Part shown: in pieces, positions 26,300 to 34,183 of the stretch
Numbering within the stretch: the first letter of the stretch is position 1
Layout: each line of letters starts with the position of its first letter
Source of the DNA: Cereibacter sphaeroides
GTDB taxonomy: Bacteria; Pseudomonadota; Alphaproteobacteria; Rhodobacterales; Rhodobacteraceae
Assembly: GCA_003243455.1 (NCBI GenBank)
Contig: QFQS01000001.1
Location: forward strand, 310,001 to 374,000
Direction of reading: 5' to 3'
Length of the DNA: 64,000 nt
The notes under the pieces: model-generated
The model's database searches: none
Seen by the model: the letters and a program-made list of their open reading frames with translations, nothing else
Told to the model about the DNA's origin: nothing
Translations under genes and position numbers: made by a program

Positions 26300-26368
26300 C
26301 GGGCCAATATGGCAATTGCGCGACCGTTGGACCAGAGCCGAGCCCCGAGAATCCGCTTGGCTCCTGCC

Positions 26369-26426
26369 GTAGGGTGCGTACTTGCACGCACCGGCCCGCG
26401 ATGGTGCGTGCAAGCACGCACCCTAC
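26369..26426. repeat. REP-like perfect-looking palindrome overlapping the VWA gene stop
   Basis: Two 24-nt arms (26369-26392 and 26403-26426), beginning GTAGGGTGCG on each strand, form an inverted repeat with one mismatch around a 10-nt loop. The right arm covers the TAG stop of the VWA gene. The GTAGGGTGCG start is that of a REP family seen in many bacteria, often linked to RAYT transposases; none is present here. Confidence 0.75.
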
Positions 26427-27604
26427 CTCACTACCCGCATCGCCTCAGCTATCCCGGCCAGCGTCATCGGCACCATCTTCCCTTCGAAGATGCGGCGGAT
26501 GATCCCGACCGAGGCGATGCCGTCCCAGAACCGCTCTGCCACCGGGTTGATCCAGACGTGGTGCGGCCACTGCGCCCGCGCACGCTCCAGCCAGACATGG
26601 CCCGTCTCTTCGTTCCAGTATTCGTTGGCCCCGCCCGGATGCAGAATCTCATAAGGCGACATCGTCGCATCACCGACAAACAGACAGCGGTAATCGCTGC
26701 CATAGGTTCGCAGCAGTTCCCATGTCGGCGTCTGCTCGTTCCAGCGGCGGCGGTTGTCGGTCCAGACGCCCTCGTAAAGGCAGTTGTGAAAGTAATAGGT
26801 CTTCAGATGCTTGAACTCGGTCCGCGCTGCCGAAAACAGCTCCTCCATCACCTTCACGTAGGGATCCATCGACCCGCCCGCATCCAGAAACAACAGCACC
26901 TTTACCGCATTCCGCCGCTCGGGCCGCACCTGCACGTCCAGCCAGCCATGCTCGGCCGTGGCGCGGATCGTGCCGTCAAGGTCCAACTCATCCGCCGCCC
27001 CGTCGCGCGCCCATTTGCGCAAGCGCCGCAGCGCCACCTTGATGTTGCGCGTACCGATCTCGACGGTGTCGTCCAGATTGCGGAACTCGCGCTTGTCCCA
27101 GACCTTGACCGCACGCTGGTGGCGCGACTGATCCTGCCCGATCCGCACGCCCTCGGGGTTATAGCCGAAGGCCCCGAAGGGGGACGTCCCCGCAGTTCCG
27201 ATCCACTTCGACCCGCCCTGATGTCGGCCTTTCTGTTCCGCCAGCCTCGCGCGCAGCGCCTTCATCAGCGCCTCGAACCCGCCCGCCGCCTGAATCGCCG
27301 CGCGCTCCTCTGGCGTCAGGTGCTTCTCAGCCAGCTTCGCCAGCCATTCGGACGGCAGGTCCAGCGCCTCGATCACATCATCAACGCTTAGGGATTCCAG
27401 CCCCTGGAAACTTTCGGCGAAAGCCCGGTCAAAGCGGTCAATGTGCCGTTCGTCCTTCACCATCGCCGTGCGGGCGAAGTAGTAGAACCCTTCGACGTCG
27501 TAGATTACCAGCCCCGCGGCTATCCCCTCAAGGAACGACAGGTATTCCCGCAGCGAAACCGGAACCCCATACCTGCGCAATGTCTCGAAAAAGCGCAGGA
27601 ACAT
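26423..27604 (-). CDS. CoxE-like von Willebrand factor A domain protein
   Basis: The 393-residue protein belongs to the CoxE/VWA family that works with MoxR ATPases as metal-insertion or assembly chaperones. The N-terminal part is helical and the C-terminal half is a VWA domain. Its MIDAS is LFLDAGGSMDPY (Gly in place of the first Ser of DxSxS), with a later Thr/Asp segment in LFVGDATMSPYEI. The MoxR gene lies at 30448-31287 on the same strand, separated by three genes and a repeat. It starts four bases after the stop of a 54-residue membrane protein gene. Confidence 0.85.
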   Translation of the reverse strand: MFLRFFETLRRYGVPVSLREYLSFLEGIAAGLVIYDVEGFYYFARTAMVKDERHIDRFDRAFAESFQGLESLSVDDVIEALDLPSEWLAKLAEKHLTPEERAAIQAAGGFEALMKALRARLAEQKGRHQGGSKWIGTAGTSPFGAFGYNPEGVRIGQDQSRHQRAVKVWDKREFRNLDDTVEIGTRNIKVALRRLRKWARDGAADELDLDGTIRATAEHGWLDVQVRPERRNAVKVLLFLDAGGSMDPYVKVMEELFSAARTEFKHLKTYYFHNCLYEGVWTDNRRRWNEQTPTWELLRTYGSDYRCLFVGDATMSPYEILHPGGANEYWNEETGHVWLERARAQWPHHVWINPVAERFWDGIASVGIIRRIFEGKMVPMTLAGIAEAMRVVR

Positions 27605-27608
27605 CGTA

Positions 27609-27773
27609 TCACATCATTCGGGCGATAAAGATCGTCAGGATCACACCGACCAGTGTCCAGGCGATGCCGTAGCCTGCCGCATATTGCAACTGGTCCAGCC
27701 TCCTCCCGCCGCGCCGCCGCGCGACACCCCAGCCCATCAGCGCGCCTATCAGCGCCGCCGCCAGAACGATCAT
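27609..27773 (-). CDS. 54-residue two-helix membrane microprotein
   Basis: A short frame, easily missed, begins ATG ATC GTT at 27773 behind an AAGG-type site. It encodes two hydrophobic segments (MIVLAAALIGALMGWGVA and YGIAWTLVGVILTIFIA) joined by a very basic loop (RRRGGRRLD). It fits exactly between the DUF2927 gene (35-bp gap) and the VWA gene (4-bp gap) on the same strand, as expected for a real operon member. I do not recognise a family. It may anchor or localise the VWA/MoxR machinery; that is inference. Confidence 0.65.
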   Translation of the reverse strand: MIVLAAALIGALMGWGVARRRGGRRLDQLQYAAGYGIAWTLVGVILTIFIARMM

Positions 27774-27808
27774 CCTTGCCGCCTTTCCCTTGGCCTCGGG
27801 CCAGCGCG

Positions 27809-29170
27809 TCAGCCCGCAGAACCGGGCGACAGCACCGAGATTTCCGAAAGCCGGTCGCGCACTTCCCCGTCCGCGCCGAAGCCATATCGTGCCCAGCCAA
27901 GGCTGTCGAGCCGTAGGGCCTGCGCTTCTGTGACACGTCCCTGCATTTGCAGCGCCTCGGCCTTAAGCATGAGAAGGCTTGCCAGCAGGGCCGCGTTTTC
28001 GGCCCGCATAGCGACGGGGGCTGCGCGATCGGCCAGCCGGATCGCCTCGTCCGGCTGACTGGCGGACAGGGCGAATGCCGCCATCTGCATGTCGATGTGA
28101 GCCCGGTGAATCTCTGCGTCCGGTAGCGTCGCGTATATCTGCGATGCTTCGGCGAGCGAGATCACGGCCAGGTCGATCTCATCGGCCAGGCTCAAGCGCC
28201 CCAGCGCGAAATAGCTGAACCCGGCACGCGAGTCGCGCCAGCCCTGCGCCCGCGCTATGTCGACCGCCTGCTGCGCCGCCATGCGTCGTTCCCGCGCGGT
28301 GCCCCTCGGCCCCAACGCCCGCTCGATCGCGTCGATCCAGGCGCGCGGCGTGGGCGAGGGTGGCAGCGGATACCCCGGCCCGCCGGCCGGATTCAGCCGC
28401 ACCAGTATCTGGGGCAGTTTCGCCGCAACCGCCGCCTTGCTCATGCCGTTGGCCAGTTCCGGTGCGTAGTGAACCCGCAGCACCAGCATGTCAAAGCCGG
28501 TCAGGACCGTGTGGAAATTGTCGTCGTTGAAGACCGAATCCGAAAGCTGATACAGGTCGTTCAACGGCCCCAGCGCCTGCGCCACCTCTTCATGCAGGCA
28601 GTCGCGCACCTCTTGCGGCGAGGTGTCCGAGGGGATGAATACCGCCACCTTTTCGCGTCGGGGCAGGGTGGTCCAGTCCACCTTGTCGCTGCGCCGCGAC
28701 TGGCGGTATTCGGCCCAGCTTGAGACGCGCGGCGCCACAAAACAGGCGGCGGCAGGGACGATCGACTGCAACCTGGCGCGCGGCAGGAACTCGACCGTGA
28801 TCGAGGCCGGGCCGCGCGGCACCGGGGTTATATCTATGCCCGCCTCCCACCGCAGGCGTCCGATCAATTGGCCCAGATCGTGCGGGGCGGTCGGCGGCAC
28901 CTTTCCCGTCATCGTGATCGTGACCGGCCCGTCGAACCGCGTCAGCCAGGGCAAATCTCGCCCGCTTTCCATCTGGAACTCAAGCGCCAGGATGTCACGT
29001 GCGATGCTGGCATTGCTGCGCTGGGGTGCGTGTCCCCGCGTGGGCGCAAAGGTCTTCATCGGGGGCAGGGGCACCGCCTCGGTCGCGCGGCGTTGCGGCA
29101 CATCGGCAGGTTGCTGGGCGCAGGCGGACAGCAGGGCAAAAAGGGCAATCGCTACCGTAAAACGCATCAC
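27809..29170 (-). CDS. DUF2927 lipoprotein
   Basis: The 453-residue protein has a lipoprotein signal (MMRFTVAIALFALLSAC, Cys17). The central region, about 60-260, matches DUF2927, with features such as RWEAGIDITP, CLHEEVAQALGPLNDLYQ and VLTGFDMLVLRVHY. The HEEVAQALG segment recalls zincin-like HExxx motifs but lacks a full HExxH. The C-terminal third is made of helical TPR-like repeats (AGFSYFALGRLSLADEIDLA, AEIHRAHIDMQMAAFAL). Function is unknown. It overlaps the tandem-GNAT gene by four bases (ATGA). Confidence 0.82.
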   Translation of the reverse strand: MMRFTVAIALFALLSACAQQPADVPQRRATEAVPLPPMKTFAPTRGHAPQRSNASIARDILALEFQMESGRDLPWLTRFDGPVTITMTGKVPPTAPHDLGQLIGRLRWEAGIDITPVPRGPASITVEFLPRARLQSIVPAAACFVAPRVSSWAEYRQSRRSDKVDWTTLPRREKVAVFIPSDTSPQEVRDCLHEEVAQALGPLNDLYQLSDSVFNDDNFHTVLTGFDMLVLRVHYAPELANGMSKAAVAAKLPQILVRLNPAGGPGYPLPPSPTPRAWIDAIERALGPRGTARERRMAAQQAVDIARAQGWRDSRAGFSYFALGRLSLADEIDLAVISLAEASQIYATLPDAEIHRAHIDMQMAAFALSASQPDEAIRLADRAAPVAMRAENAALLASLLMLKAEALQMQGRVTEAQALRLDSLGWARYGFGADGEVRDRLSEISVLSPGSAG

Positions 29171-30090
29171 TCGGGCCTGTCGTATTCGATGAAGGGCGTC
29201 AGCATCCCGATCCTGTCATATAGCTTGCGCGCCGTCGCGTTGAACTCTTGCGTCATCCAGTAGACCGTGGGCGTGCCCATCCGGTCGGCCTCGGCATAGA
29301 CCGCCTCGATCAGCGCCCGGCCCAGACCGCCGCCCCGAACCTCGGGGTTGGCGTACAGGTCTTGCAGGTAGCAGACCTTCTCGACCCGCCAGCAATGGCG
29401 GTGAGTCACAAAATGGACCAGCCCCTGGGGCTTGCCGTCGATCTCCAGTAGCCGCCCGCGCATCGTTGCCTGATCGTCAGCCAGGATCCTGGCAAAGGTT
29501 GCGGTCGTGACTGCATCCGACAACTCGGCCTCATAAAAGGTCAGATAGCCCGACCACAGCTTGCGCCACGCCTCTTCGTCCTCGGCGACCAGCGGCCGGA
29601 TGACCAGATCGGGCCGCGCTTTGGGCGTGTTCTGGAAATTCCGGTTATAGCGGATGAAGGGCGTCTTTACCGCGACCTTGTCGTAAAGCACCCGGGCGCG
29701 TTCGTTGAAATGCTGGGTGAACCAGTAGACGGCATGCACTCCGGCGGCATCGGCCGCCTCATAGACCGCCTCGATCAGCGCGCGCGCCACTCCGGCGCCC
29801 CGCGCCTCGGGCGCAGTGAACAGGTCTTGCAGGTAGCATGTTCCATCGATCAGCCAGGAACTTGGGTGGAAGATGAAATGCACAAGCCCCACGGCGCGAC
29901 CATCGAGAAGGGCGAGGTAGCCCTGAGGTTCTGCTTCCCCGCCCTCAAGCAGCCGCTTGAAGGTGGTGGCGTAGACCTCCTCCGAGACTGTCGACTCGTA
30001 GTATTGCAGATAGCCGGTCCAAAGCGCCCGCCAGTCGGCCTCGTCGCTGGCGCGGATCGGGCGGATGGTCAGGCGGTGTTCGGCGGGCAT
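29167..30090 (-). CDS. Tandem GNAT acetyltransferase (two duplicated domains)
   Basis: The 307-residue protein consists of two GNAT domains (about 6-150 and 162-305). They align along their whole length, with about half of positions identical by eye: LTIRPIRASDE / LVIRPLVAEDE, CYLQDLF / CYLQDLY, ARALIEAVYE / GRALIEAVYA and TPFIRYNR / TPFIEYDR. Both keep the acetyl-CoA motif (EARGAGVARALIEAVY; EVRGGGLGRALIEAVY). This is an internal gene duplication. The substrate is unknown. It is coupled to the DUF2927 gene by an ATGA overlap. Confidence 0.88.
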   Translation of the reverse strand: MPAEHRLTIRPIRASDEADWRALWTGYLQYYESTVSEEVYATTFKRLLEGGEAEPQGYLALLDGRAVGLVHFIFHPSSWLIDGTCYLQDLFTAPEARGAGVARALIEAVYEAADAAGVHAVYWFTQHFNERARVLYDKVAVKTPFIRYNRNFQNTPKARPDLVIRPLVAEDEEAWRKLWSGYLTFYEAELSDAVTTATFARILADDQATMRGRLLEIDGKPQGLVHFVTHRHCWRVEKVCYLQDLYANPEVRGGGLGRALIEAVYAEADRMGTPTVYWMTQEFNATARKLYDRIGMLTPFIEYDRPE

Positions 30091-30221
30091 GGGCGGGGTT
30101 CCTGTTTACGATGGCCGCATTTGCGGACCGTCCCATGTCGACCCCATGCGATGGGCATGTCAACTGGGGTGCCGGAAAGGCGCATCGACATTCAGCAGAC
30201 CGTGGCAAGCAGCCGCCGGTA

Positions 30222-30430
30222 GGCCGGGCGGGATCAGAAACGCGATCCGCGTTTCCCCGCCCGTAGTGAGACGCCACCCCAAGACCATCTCCGCCAAAGA
30301 CCGGCAAGGCCGGCGTCCGTCCCGGCGGGCGAGAAGCGCCCGCCGGGACGGGCGCTGGCCGCGGCCTTTGGGGCCACGGCCCCCCTGCAACTCGGAATGT
30401 GCCGCATGGCGAAGTCACCTGCCTTCGCCA
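30222..30430 (-). repeat. Composite palindromic repeat, copy B (full length)
   Basis: Read on the minus strand, the element starts with the TGGCGAAG / CTTCGCCA hairpin 17 bp after the MoxR stop. It continues through a module with a perfect 13-bp hairpin (arms 30319-30331 and 30337-30349, extendable by two pairs) and ends in GGGCGGG-GAAACGCG-GAT-CGCGTTTC-TGATCCCGCCC. Copies D and E share the same order of modules. It fills most of the 357-bp gap between the MoxR and GNAT genes; nothing else was found there. Confidence 0.8.
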
Positions 30431-30447
30431 GACAGATGGCAGCAGGC

Positions 30448-31287
30448 CTACCGACCCGCCCGCGCCATGAACGCCAGCCGCTCGAACAGATGCAGATCCT
30501 GCTCCGTCTTCAGCAGCGCTCCATGCAGCTTCGGCAGCGCATTCTTCCCCTCGCGCCGCAAATCTTCCGGTGCCAGATCCTCGGCCAGGATCAGCTTCAG
30601 CCAGTCCAGAACCTCGCTGGTCGATGGCTTCTTCTTCAGTCCCGGCGTCTCGCGCAGCTCATAGAACTGGGTCAGCGCGGCGGTCAGCAGCGCCTCCTTG
30701 ATACCGGGGAAATGCACCTCGACGATGCGCTTCATCGTCTCTTCATCCGGGAAGCGGATGTAGTGGAAGAAGCAGCGGCGCAGGAACGCGTCCGGCAGCT
30801 CCTTTTCGTTGTTCGAAGTGATGATGACCACCGGGCGATGCTGCGCCCGCACGGTCTCTCCGGTCTCGTAGACGTGGAACTCCATCCGGTCGAGTTCCTG
30901 CAGCAGGTCGTTCGGAAACTCGATGTCGGCCTTGTCGATCTCGTCGATCAGCAGCACCACACGGGAAGGCGCAGTAAAGGCCTGCCACAGCCGCCCGCGG
31001 CGGATGTAATTGGCCACATCATGCACCCGCTCGTCGCCAAGCTGGCTGTCGCGCAACCGGCTAACCGCGTCATATTCGTACAGACCCTGCTGCGCCTTGG
31101 TCGTGCTTTTGACGTGCCACTCCAGGATCGGCAGGCCCAGACTCGCTGCCACCTGTCGGGCTAGCTCGGTCTTGCCCGTGCCCGGCTCGCCCTTGACCAA
31201 CAGCGGGCGCTCCAGCGTGACGGCCGCATTCACCGCGATCTCCAGATCGGGCGGGACGATATATTGGTCGGTCGAGGAAAAACGCAT
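30448..31287 (-). CDS. MoxR-family AAA+ ATPase
   Basis: The 279-residue AAA+ ATPase has Walker A GEPGTGKTE (about 37-45), Walker B VVLLIDEIDKAD and the sensor ITSNNEKELPDAFLRRCFF. This matches the MoxR group, including CoxD-like proteins, which act as chaperones with VWA partners in activating metal enzymes or complexes. The likely partner is the CoxE-like VWA protein at 26423-27604. The two are usually adjacent, but here they are separated by a repeat and three genes. Confidence 0.9.
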   Translation of the reverse strand: MRFSSTDQYIVPPDLEIAVNAAVTLERPLLVKGEPGTGKTELARQVAASLGLPILEWHVKSTTKAQQGLYEYDAVSRLRDSQLGDERVHDVANYIRRGRLWQAFTAPSRVVLLIDEIDKADIEFPNDLLQELDRMEFHVYETGETVRAQHRPVVIITSNNEKELPDAFLRRCFFHYIRFPDEETMKRIVEVHFPGIKEALLTAALTQFYELRETPGLKKKPSTSEVLDWLKLILAEDLAPEDLRREGKNALPKLHGALLKTEQDLHLFERLAFMARAGR

Positions 31288-31488
31288 GTGCCATCGGGGG
31301 TTGTGACGCTACGTAAAGCAGGATGCCCGCAGTCCGGCGTCGAGCTTACCTATGCCTTGATTTCACCGCAACCCGGCCCCAAGCCCTAGTGACAATCCTT
31401 CGGGCTTGCGCTAAGGCAACGCGCGAAGAGGTGCCGGATGACGATCAGCATTAGTCCAGAACGACCCGGCCGGCAGGAGAGAGCAGCG

Positions 31489-31911
31489 ATGAAAGCAGAA
31501 TCGTTTCTTCCCGACGACTACCGGCCGGCGGAAGACGAACCCTTCATGAATGAGCGGCAGCTTGAGTATTTCCGCCGCAAGCTCGTGGTCTGGAAGCAAG
31601 AGCTGATGGACCAGAGCGCCGAGACCATCGAAGGTCTGCAGGACTCAGGGCGCAACGTTCCAGACATCGCCGACCGCGCTTCCGAGGAAACCGATCGCGC
31701 GCTGGAACTGCGCACCCGCGACCGCCAGCGCAAGCTCGTGTCCAAGATCGACGCTGCACTGCGGCGGATCGAGAATGGCGAATACGGCTATTGCGAAGTT
31801 TCCGGCGAACCGATCTCGCTCCGCCGCCTCGACGCCCGCCCGATCGCCACGATGACGCTCGAAGCGCAGGAAAAGCACGAACGCCGCGAGCGTGTGCACC
31901 GCGACGAATAG
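31489..31911 (+). CDS. dksA: RNA polymerase-binding transcription factor DksA (single-cysteine type)
   Basis: DksA enters the RNA polymerase secondary channel and, with ppGpp, represses rRNA genes and activates biosynthetic ones. The start at 31489 (MKAESFLPDDYRP) follows an AGGAGAG site and matches family N-termini; the upstream ATG at 31438 is rejected. The 140-residue protein keeps the coiled-coil tip residues (D59, D62 and A64 in PDIADRAS). Of the four zinc-finger cysteines only Cys102 remains (YCEVSGEP; ARPIATMTLEAQ), so it cannot bind zinc in the usual way. Single-cysteine DksA is known from Rhodobacter. A strong terminator follows. Confidence 0.93.
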   Translation: MKAESFLPDDYRPAEDEPFMNERQLEYFRRKLVVWKQELMDQSAETIEGLQDSGRNVPDIADRASEETDRALELRTRDRQRKLVSKIDAALRRIENGEYGYCEVSGEPISLRRLDARPIATMTLEAQEKHERRERVHRDE

Positions 31912-31936
31912 TCCCGCGGAAAAGAGCAGAATTTGC

Positions 31937-31972
31937 GAAAACGCCGGGATATGACTTCCCGGCGTTTTCCTT
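31937..31972 (+). terminator. Intrinsic terminator of dksA
   Basis: Perfect 13-bp arms (GAAAACGCCGGGA / TCCCGGCGTTTTC) flank a 7-nt loop and run into a T-rich tract. The A-rich 5' side means it could work on both strands. Confidence 0.9.
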
Positions 31973-31986
31973 TTCAGGACCGACGA

Positions 31987-33156
31987 ATGCGCCTCAATGG
32001 CACCCCGATCACCATCCTCGGCGCAGGCATCGCCGGCCTCGCCGCCGCCCGCGCGCTGGCGCTGAAAGGCGCCGAAGTCACCGTTCTGGAACAAGCCGAG
32101 GCGGTGACCGAAGTCGGCGCGGGCCTCCAGGTCTCGCCCAACGGCGCCTCGGTGCTGCGCGCGCTTGGCCTTGGCGATGCGCTGGACGGGCAGGGGCTGC
32201 CCGCTCGCGCCGTGCGGCTGGTGGATGGGCCGACCGGCCAGCAGGTGATCGAGCTTGACCTGTCGGGCAGGGGTTACCGCTTCATCCACCGCGCCGACCT
32301 GATCGCCCTGCTTCTGGATGGCGCGCGACAGGCAGGCGCCCAGTTGCGCCTGCTCCAGCGGATCGAGACCGTCGACCTCTCCGCCCCGCACCCCCGCCTC
32401 GTCACCGCGCAAGGCGCCGAAATCGACTGCCCGATCCTGATCGGCGCCGATGGCCTCAAGTCCAAGGTTCGCGCGGCGGTCGATGGCAACACCCCAGCCG
32501 CCTTTACCGGCCAGGTCGCCTGGCGCGCAACTCTGCCCGCTGATGAGCCCAACCCCGATCCGATAGCCGAGGTCCACGTGGGGCCGGGCCGCCATCTGGT
32601 CAGCTACCCGCTGCGCGGCGGCACCCTGCGAAACATCGTGGCCGTGGAGGAACGCAACCGCTGGGTGGATGAGGGCTGGGCGTTACGGGACGATCCGCTG
32701 GCCATGCGCGTAGCCTTCGAGGGGTTTTCTCCCCGCGTTCAAAGCTGGCTGGAGCGGGTGGAGGATGTCCACCTCTGGGGCCTCTTCCGCCATCCCGTCG
32801 CCAAAAGCTGGCACCGGGGCAGGACTGCCATCCTTGGCGACGCCGCCCACCCGACGCTGCCCTTCCTGGCCCAAGGGGCGAACATGGCGCTGGAAGATGC
32901 CTGGGTTCTGACTGCAATGCTCGACCGCCACGACACGCCCGAGGCTGCCTTCGCCGCCTATCAGGCCGCCCGCGCCCCCCGTTGCGCCCGCATCGTCGAG
33001 GCCAGCAGCCGCAACGCCCGCGCCTATCACCTGAGAAGCCCGCTGCGCGAGATAGCCCACGCCGGGCTACGCCTCTCTGCCAAGGTCGCGCCCGGCGCGG
33101 CGCTGAAACGGTTCGACTGGATCTACAAGTGGGACGAGACGGGCCGGTCGGCCTGA
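31987..33156 (+). CDS. FAD-dependent monooxygenase (salicylate hydroxylase-like)
   Basis: The 389-residue flavoprotein is a class A aromatic monooxygenase. It has the FAD-binding ILGAGIAGLAAARAL (about 9-23), the DG-type NAD(P)H/FAD motif CPILIGADGLKSKVR, and GDAAHPTLPFLAQGANMALED near residue 280. Best matches by eye are salicylate 1-monooxygenase and 3-hydroxybenzoate 6-hydroxylase, but the substrate cannot be told from the sequence. The start at 31987 comes just after the dksA terminator. No other aromatic catabolic gene is close, except the paaG-like gene 20 kb away. Confidence 0.87.
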   Translation: MRLNGTPITILGAGIAGLAAARALALKGAEVTVLEQAEAVTEVGAGLQVSPNGASVLRALGLGDALDGQGLPARAVRLVDGPTGQQVIELDLSGRGYRFIHRADLIALLLDGARQAGAQLRLLQRIETVDLSAPHPRLVTAQGAEIDCPILIGADGLKSKVRAAVDGNTPAAFTGQVAWRATLPADEPNPDPIAEVHVGPGRHLVSYPLRGGTLRNIVAVEERNRWVDEGWALRDDPLAMRVAFEGFSPRVQSWLERVEDVHLWGLFRHPVAKSWHRGRTAILGDAAHPTLPFLAQGANMALEDAWVLTAMLDRHDTPEAAFAAYQAARAPRCARIVEASSRNARAYHLRSPLREIAHAGLRLSAKVAPGAALKRFDWIYKWDETGRSA

Positions 33157-33175
33157 TTTGCAGAACACTCCAGAG

Positions 33176-33242
33176 GGCAGTGCCCGACCGCGGGTGGGCG
33201 CCTCTACTGGTCCGGTCTTTGCTTTATGGCGCCCACACTGCC
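33176..33242 (+). other. Branched inverted-repeat structure downstream of the monooxygenase gene
   Basis: An outer stem GGCAGTG / CACTGCC (33176-33182 / 33236-33242) encloses a small CCCG-ACCG-CGGG hairpin and a perfect 8-bp stem TGGGCGCC / GGCGCCCA (33195-33202 / 33228-33235). Together they could fold as a three-way junction. It may act as a 3'-end structure for the monooxygenase mRNA. Confidence 0.4.
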
Positions 33243-33271
33243 GACAGCCAGCCCTGCGCCAACGTTGCAAA

Positions 33272-33301
33272 AGCGCCCGCCTTTGGGGGCGGTCGGGCGC
33301 T
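33272..33301 (-). terminator. Terminator of xthA
   Basis: On the minus strand AGCGCCCG / CGGGCGCT arms are followed by TTTTGC, about 40 nt after the xthA stop. Confidence 0.65.
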
Positions 33302-33343
33302 GCCCGGCGGCGCTAACGCGCCTTGTTCCGGGCAAAGGGAACC

Positions 33344-34120
33344 TTACGCCGCCAGTTCCACCCACACCGGCACATGGTCCGAGGGCTTGTCTCCGCCCCG
33401 CAGCGACTTCTCGATCCCGCTGTCCACCAGCAGATCCGCCGCCTGCGGCGTCAGCAGCACATGGTCGATGCGGATGCCGTTGTTCTTCTCCCAGGCCCCG
33501 GCCTGATAATCCCAGAACGTATATCCCGGCTTCGGATTGCGCGCCAAAAGCGCGTCCGTGAACCCCAGGTTCAACACCCGCCGGAACGCCGCCCGGCTCT
33601 CCGGCAAAAACAGCGCATCCTCGACCCAAGCCTCGGGTCGCGCCGCATCCTCGGCCTGCGGGATCACGTTGTAATCGCCCAGCATCACCGCAGGCTCCTC
33701 CAGCGCCAGAAGCGCCTTCGCCCGCGCGAGCATCCGCTCCATCCAGCCAAGCTTGTAGTCATATTTCGGCCCCGGCGCCGGGTTGCCGTTCGGCAGGTAC
33801 AACCCGCAGACCCGCACCGCCGTCTTGCCAATCACCGTCGCCTCGATCCAGCGCGCCTGTTCGTCGCCATCATCGCCGGGCAACCCGCGAGAGACATCCT
33901 CCAGAGGCAGCTTCGACAGTATCGCGACCCCGTTGAAACCCTTTTGCCCATGCGTCTCGACGCGATAGCCGATGTCCTCGAACACCTCGCGCGGGAAGTT
34001 CTCATCGACCGACTTGATCTCTTGCAGCACCACGACATCAGGCTTGGTCACCTGCAGCCACAGTGGCACCGTCTCGATCCGCGCCTTGATGCCGTTGATG
34101 TTGAACGTGGCTATTCGCAT
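33344..34120 (-). CDS. xthA: Exodeoxyribonuclease III XthA
   Basis: XthA is an AP endonuclease and 3'-5' exonuclease of base-excision repair. The 258-residue protein shows all EEP-fold motifs: MRIATFNINGIKAR, VVLQEIKS (metal Glu), GLYLPNGN, MLGDYNVIP, YTFWDYQ and the C-terminal SDHVPVWVEL with catalytic Asp-His. Length is standard. It stands as a single gene with its own terminator, upstream of which (on the minus strand) lies the MFS exporter gene. Confidence 0.95.
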   Translation of the reverse strand: MRIATFNINGIKARIETVPLWLQVTKPDVVVLQEIKSVDENFPREVFEDIGYRVETHGQKGFNGVAILSKLPLEDVSRGLPGDDGDEQARWIEATVIGKTAVRVCGLYLPNGNPAPGPKYDYKLGWMERMLARAKALLALEEPAVMLGDYNVIPQAEDAARPEAWVEDALFLPESRAAFRRVLNLGFTDALLARNPKPGYTFWDYQAGAWEKNNGIRIDHVLLTPQAADLLVDSGIEKSLRGGDKPSDHVPVWVELAA

Positions 34121-34183
34121 GGGCTGCCCCTGTTGGTTCGGGGCGCAGTCTAGGGCGGCGGCGGGGCGAAGGAAACCGTCGCC

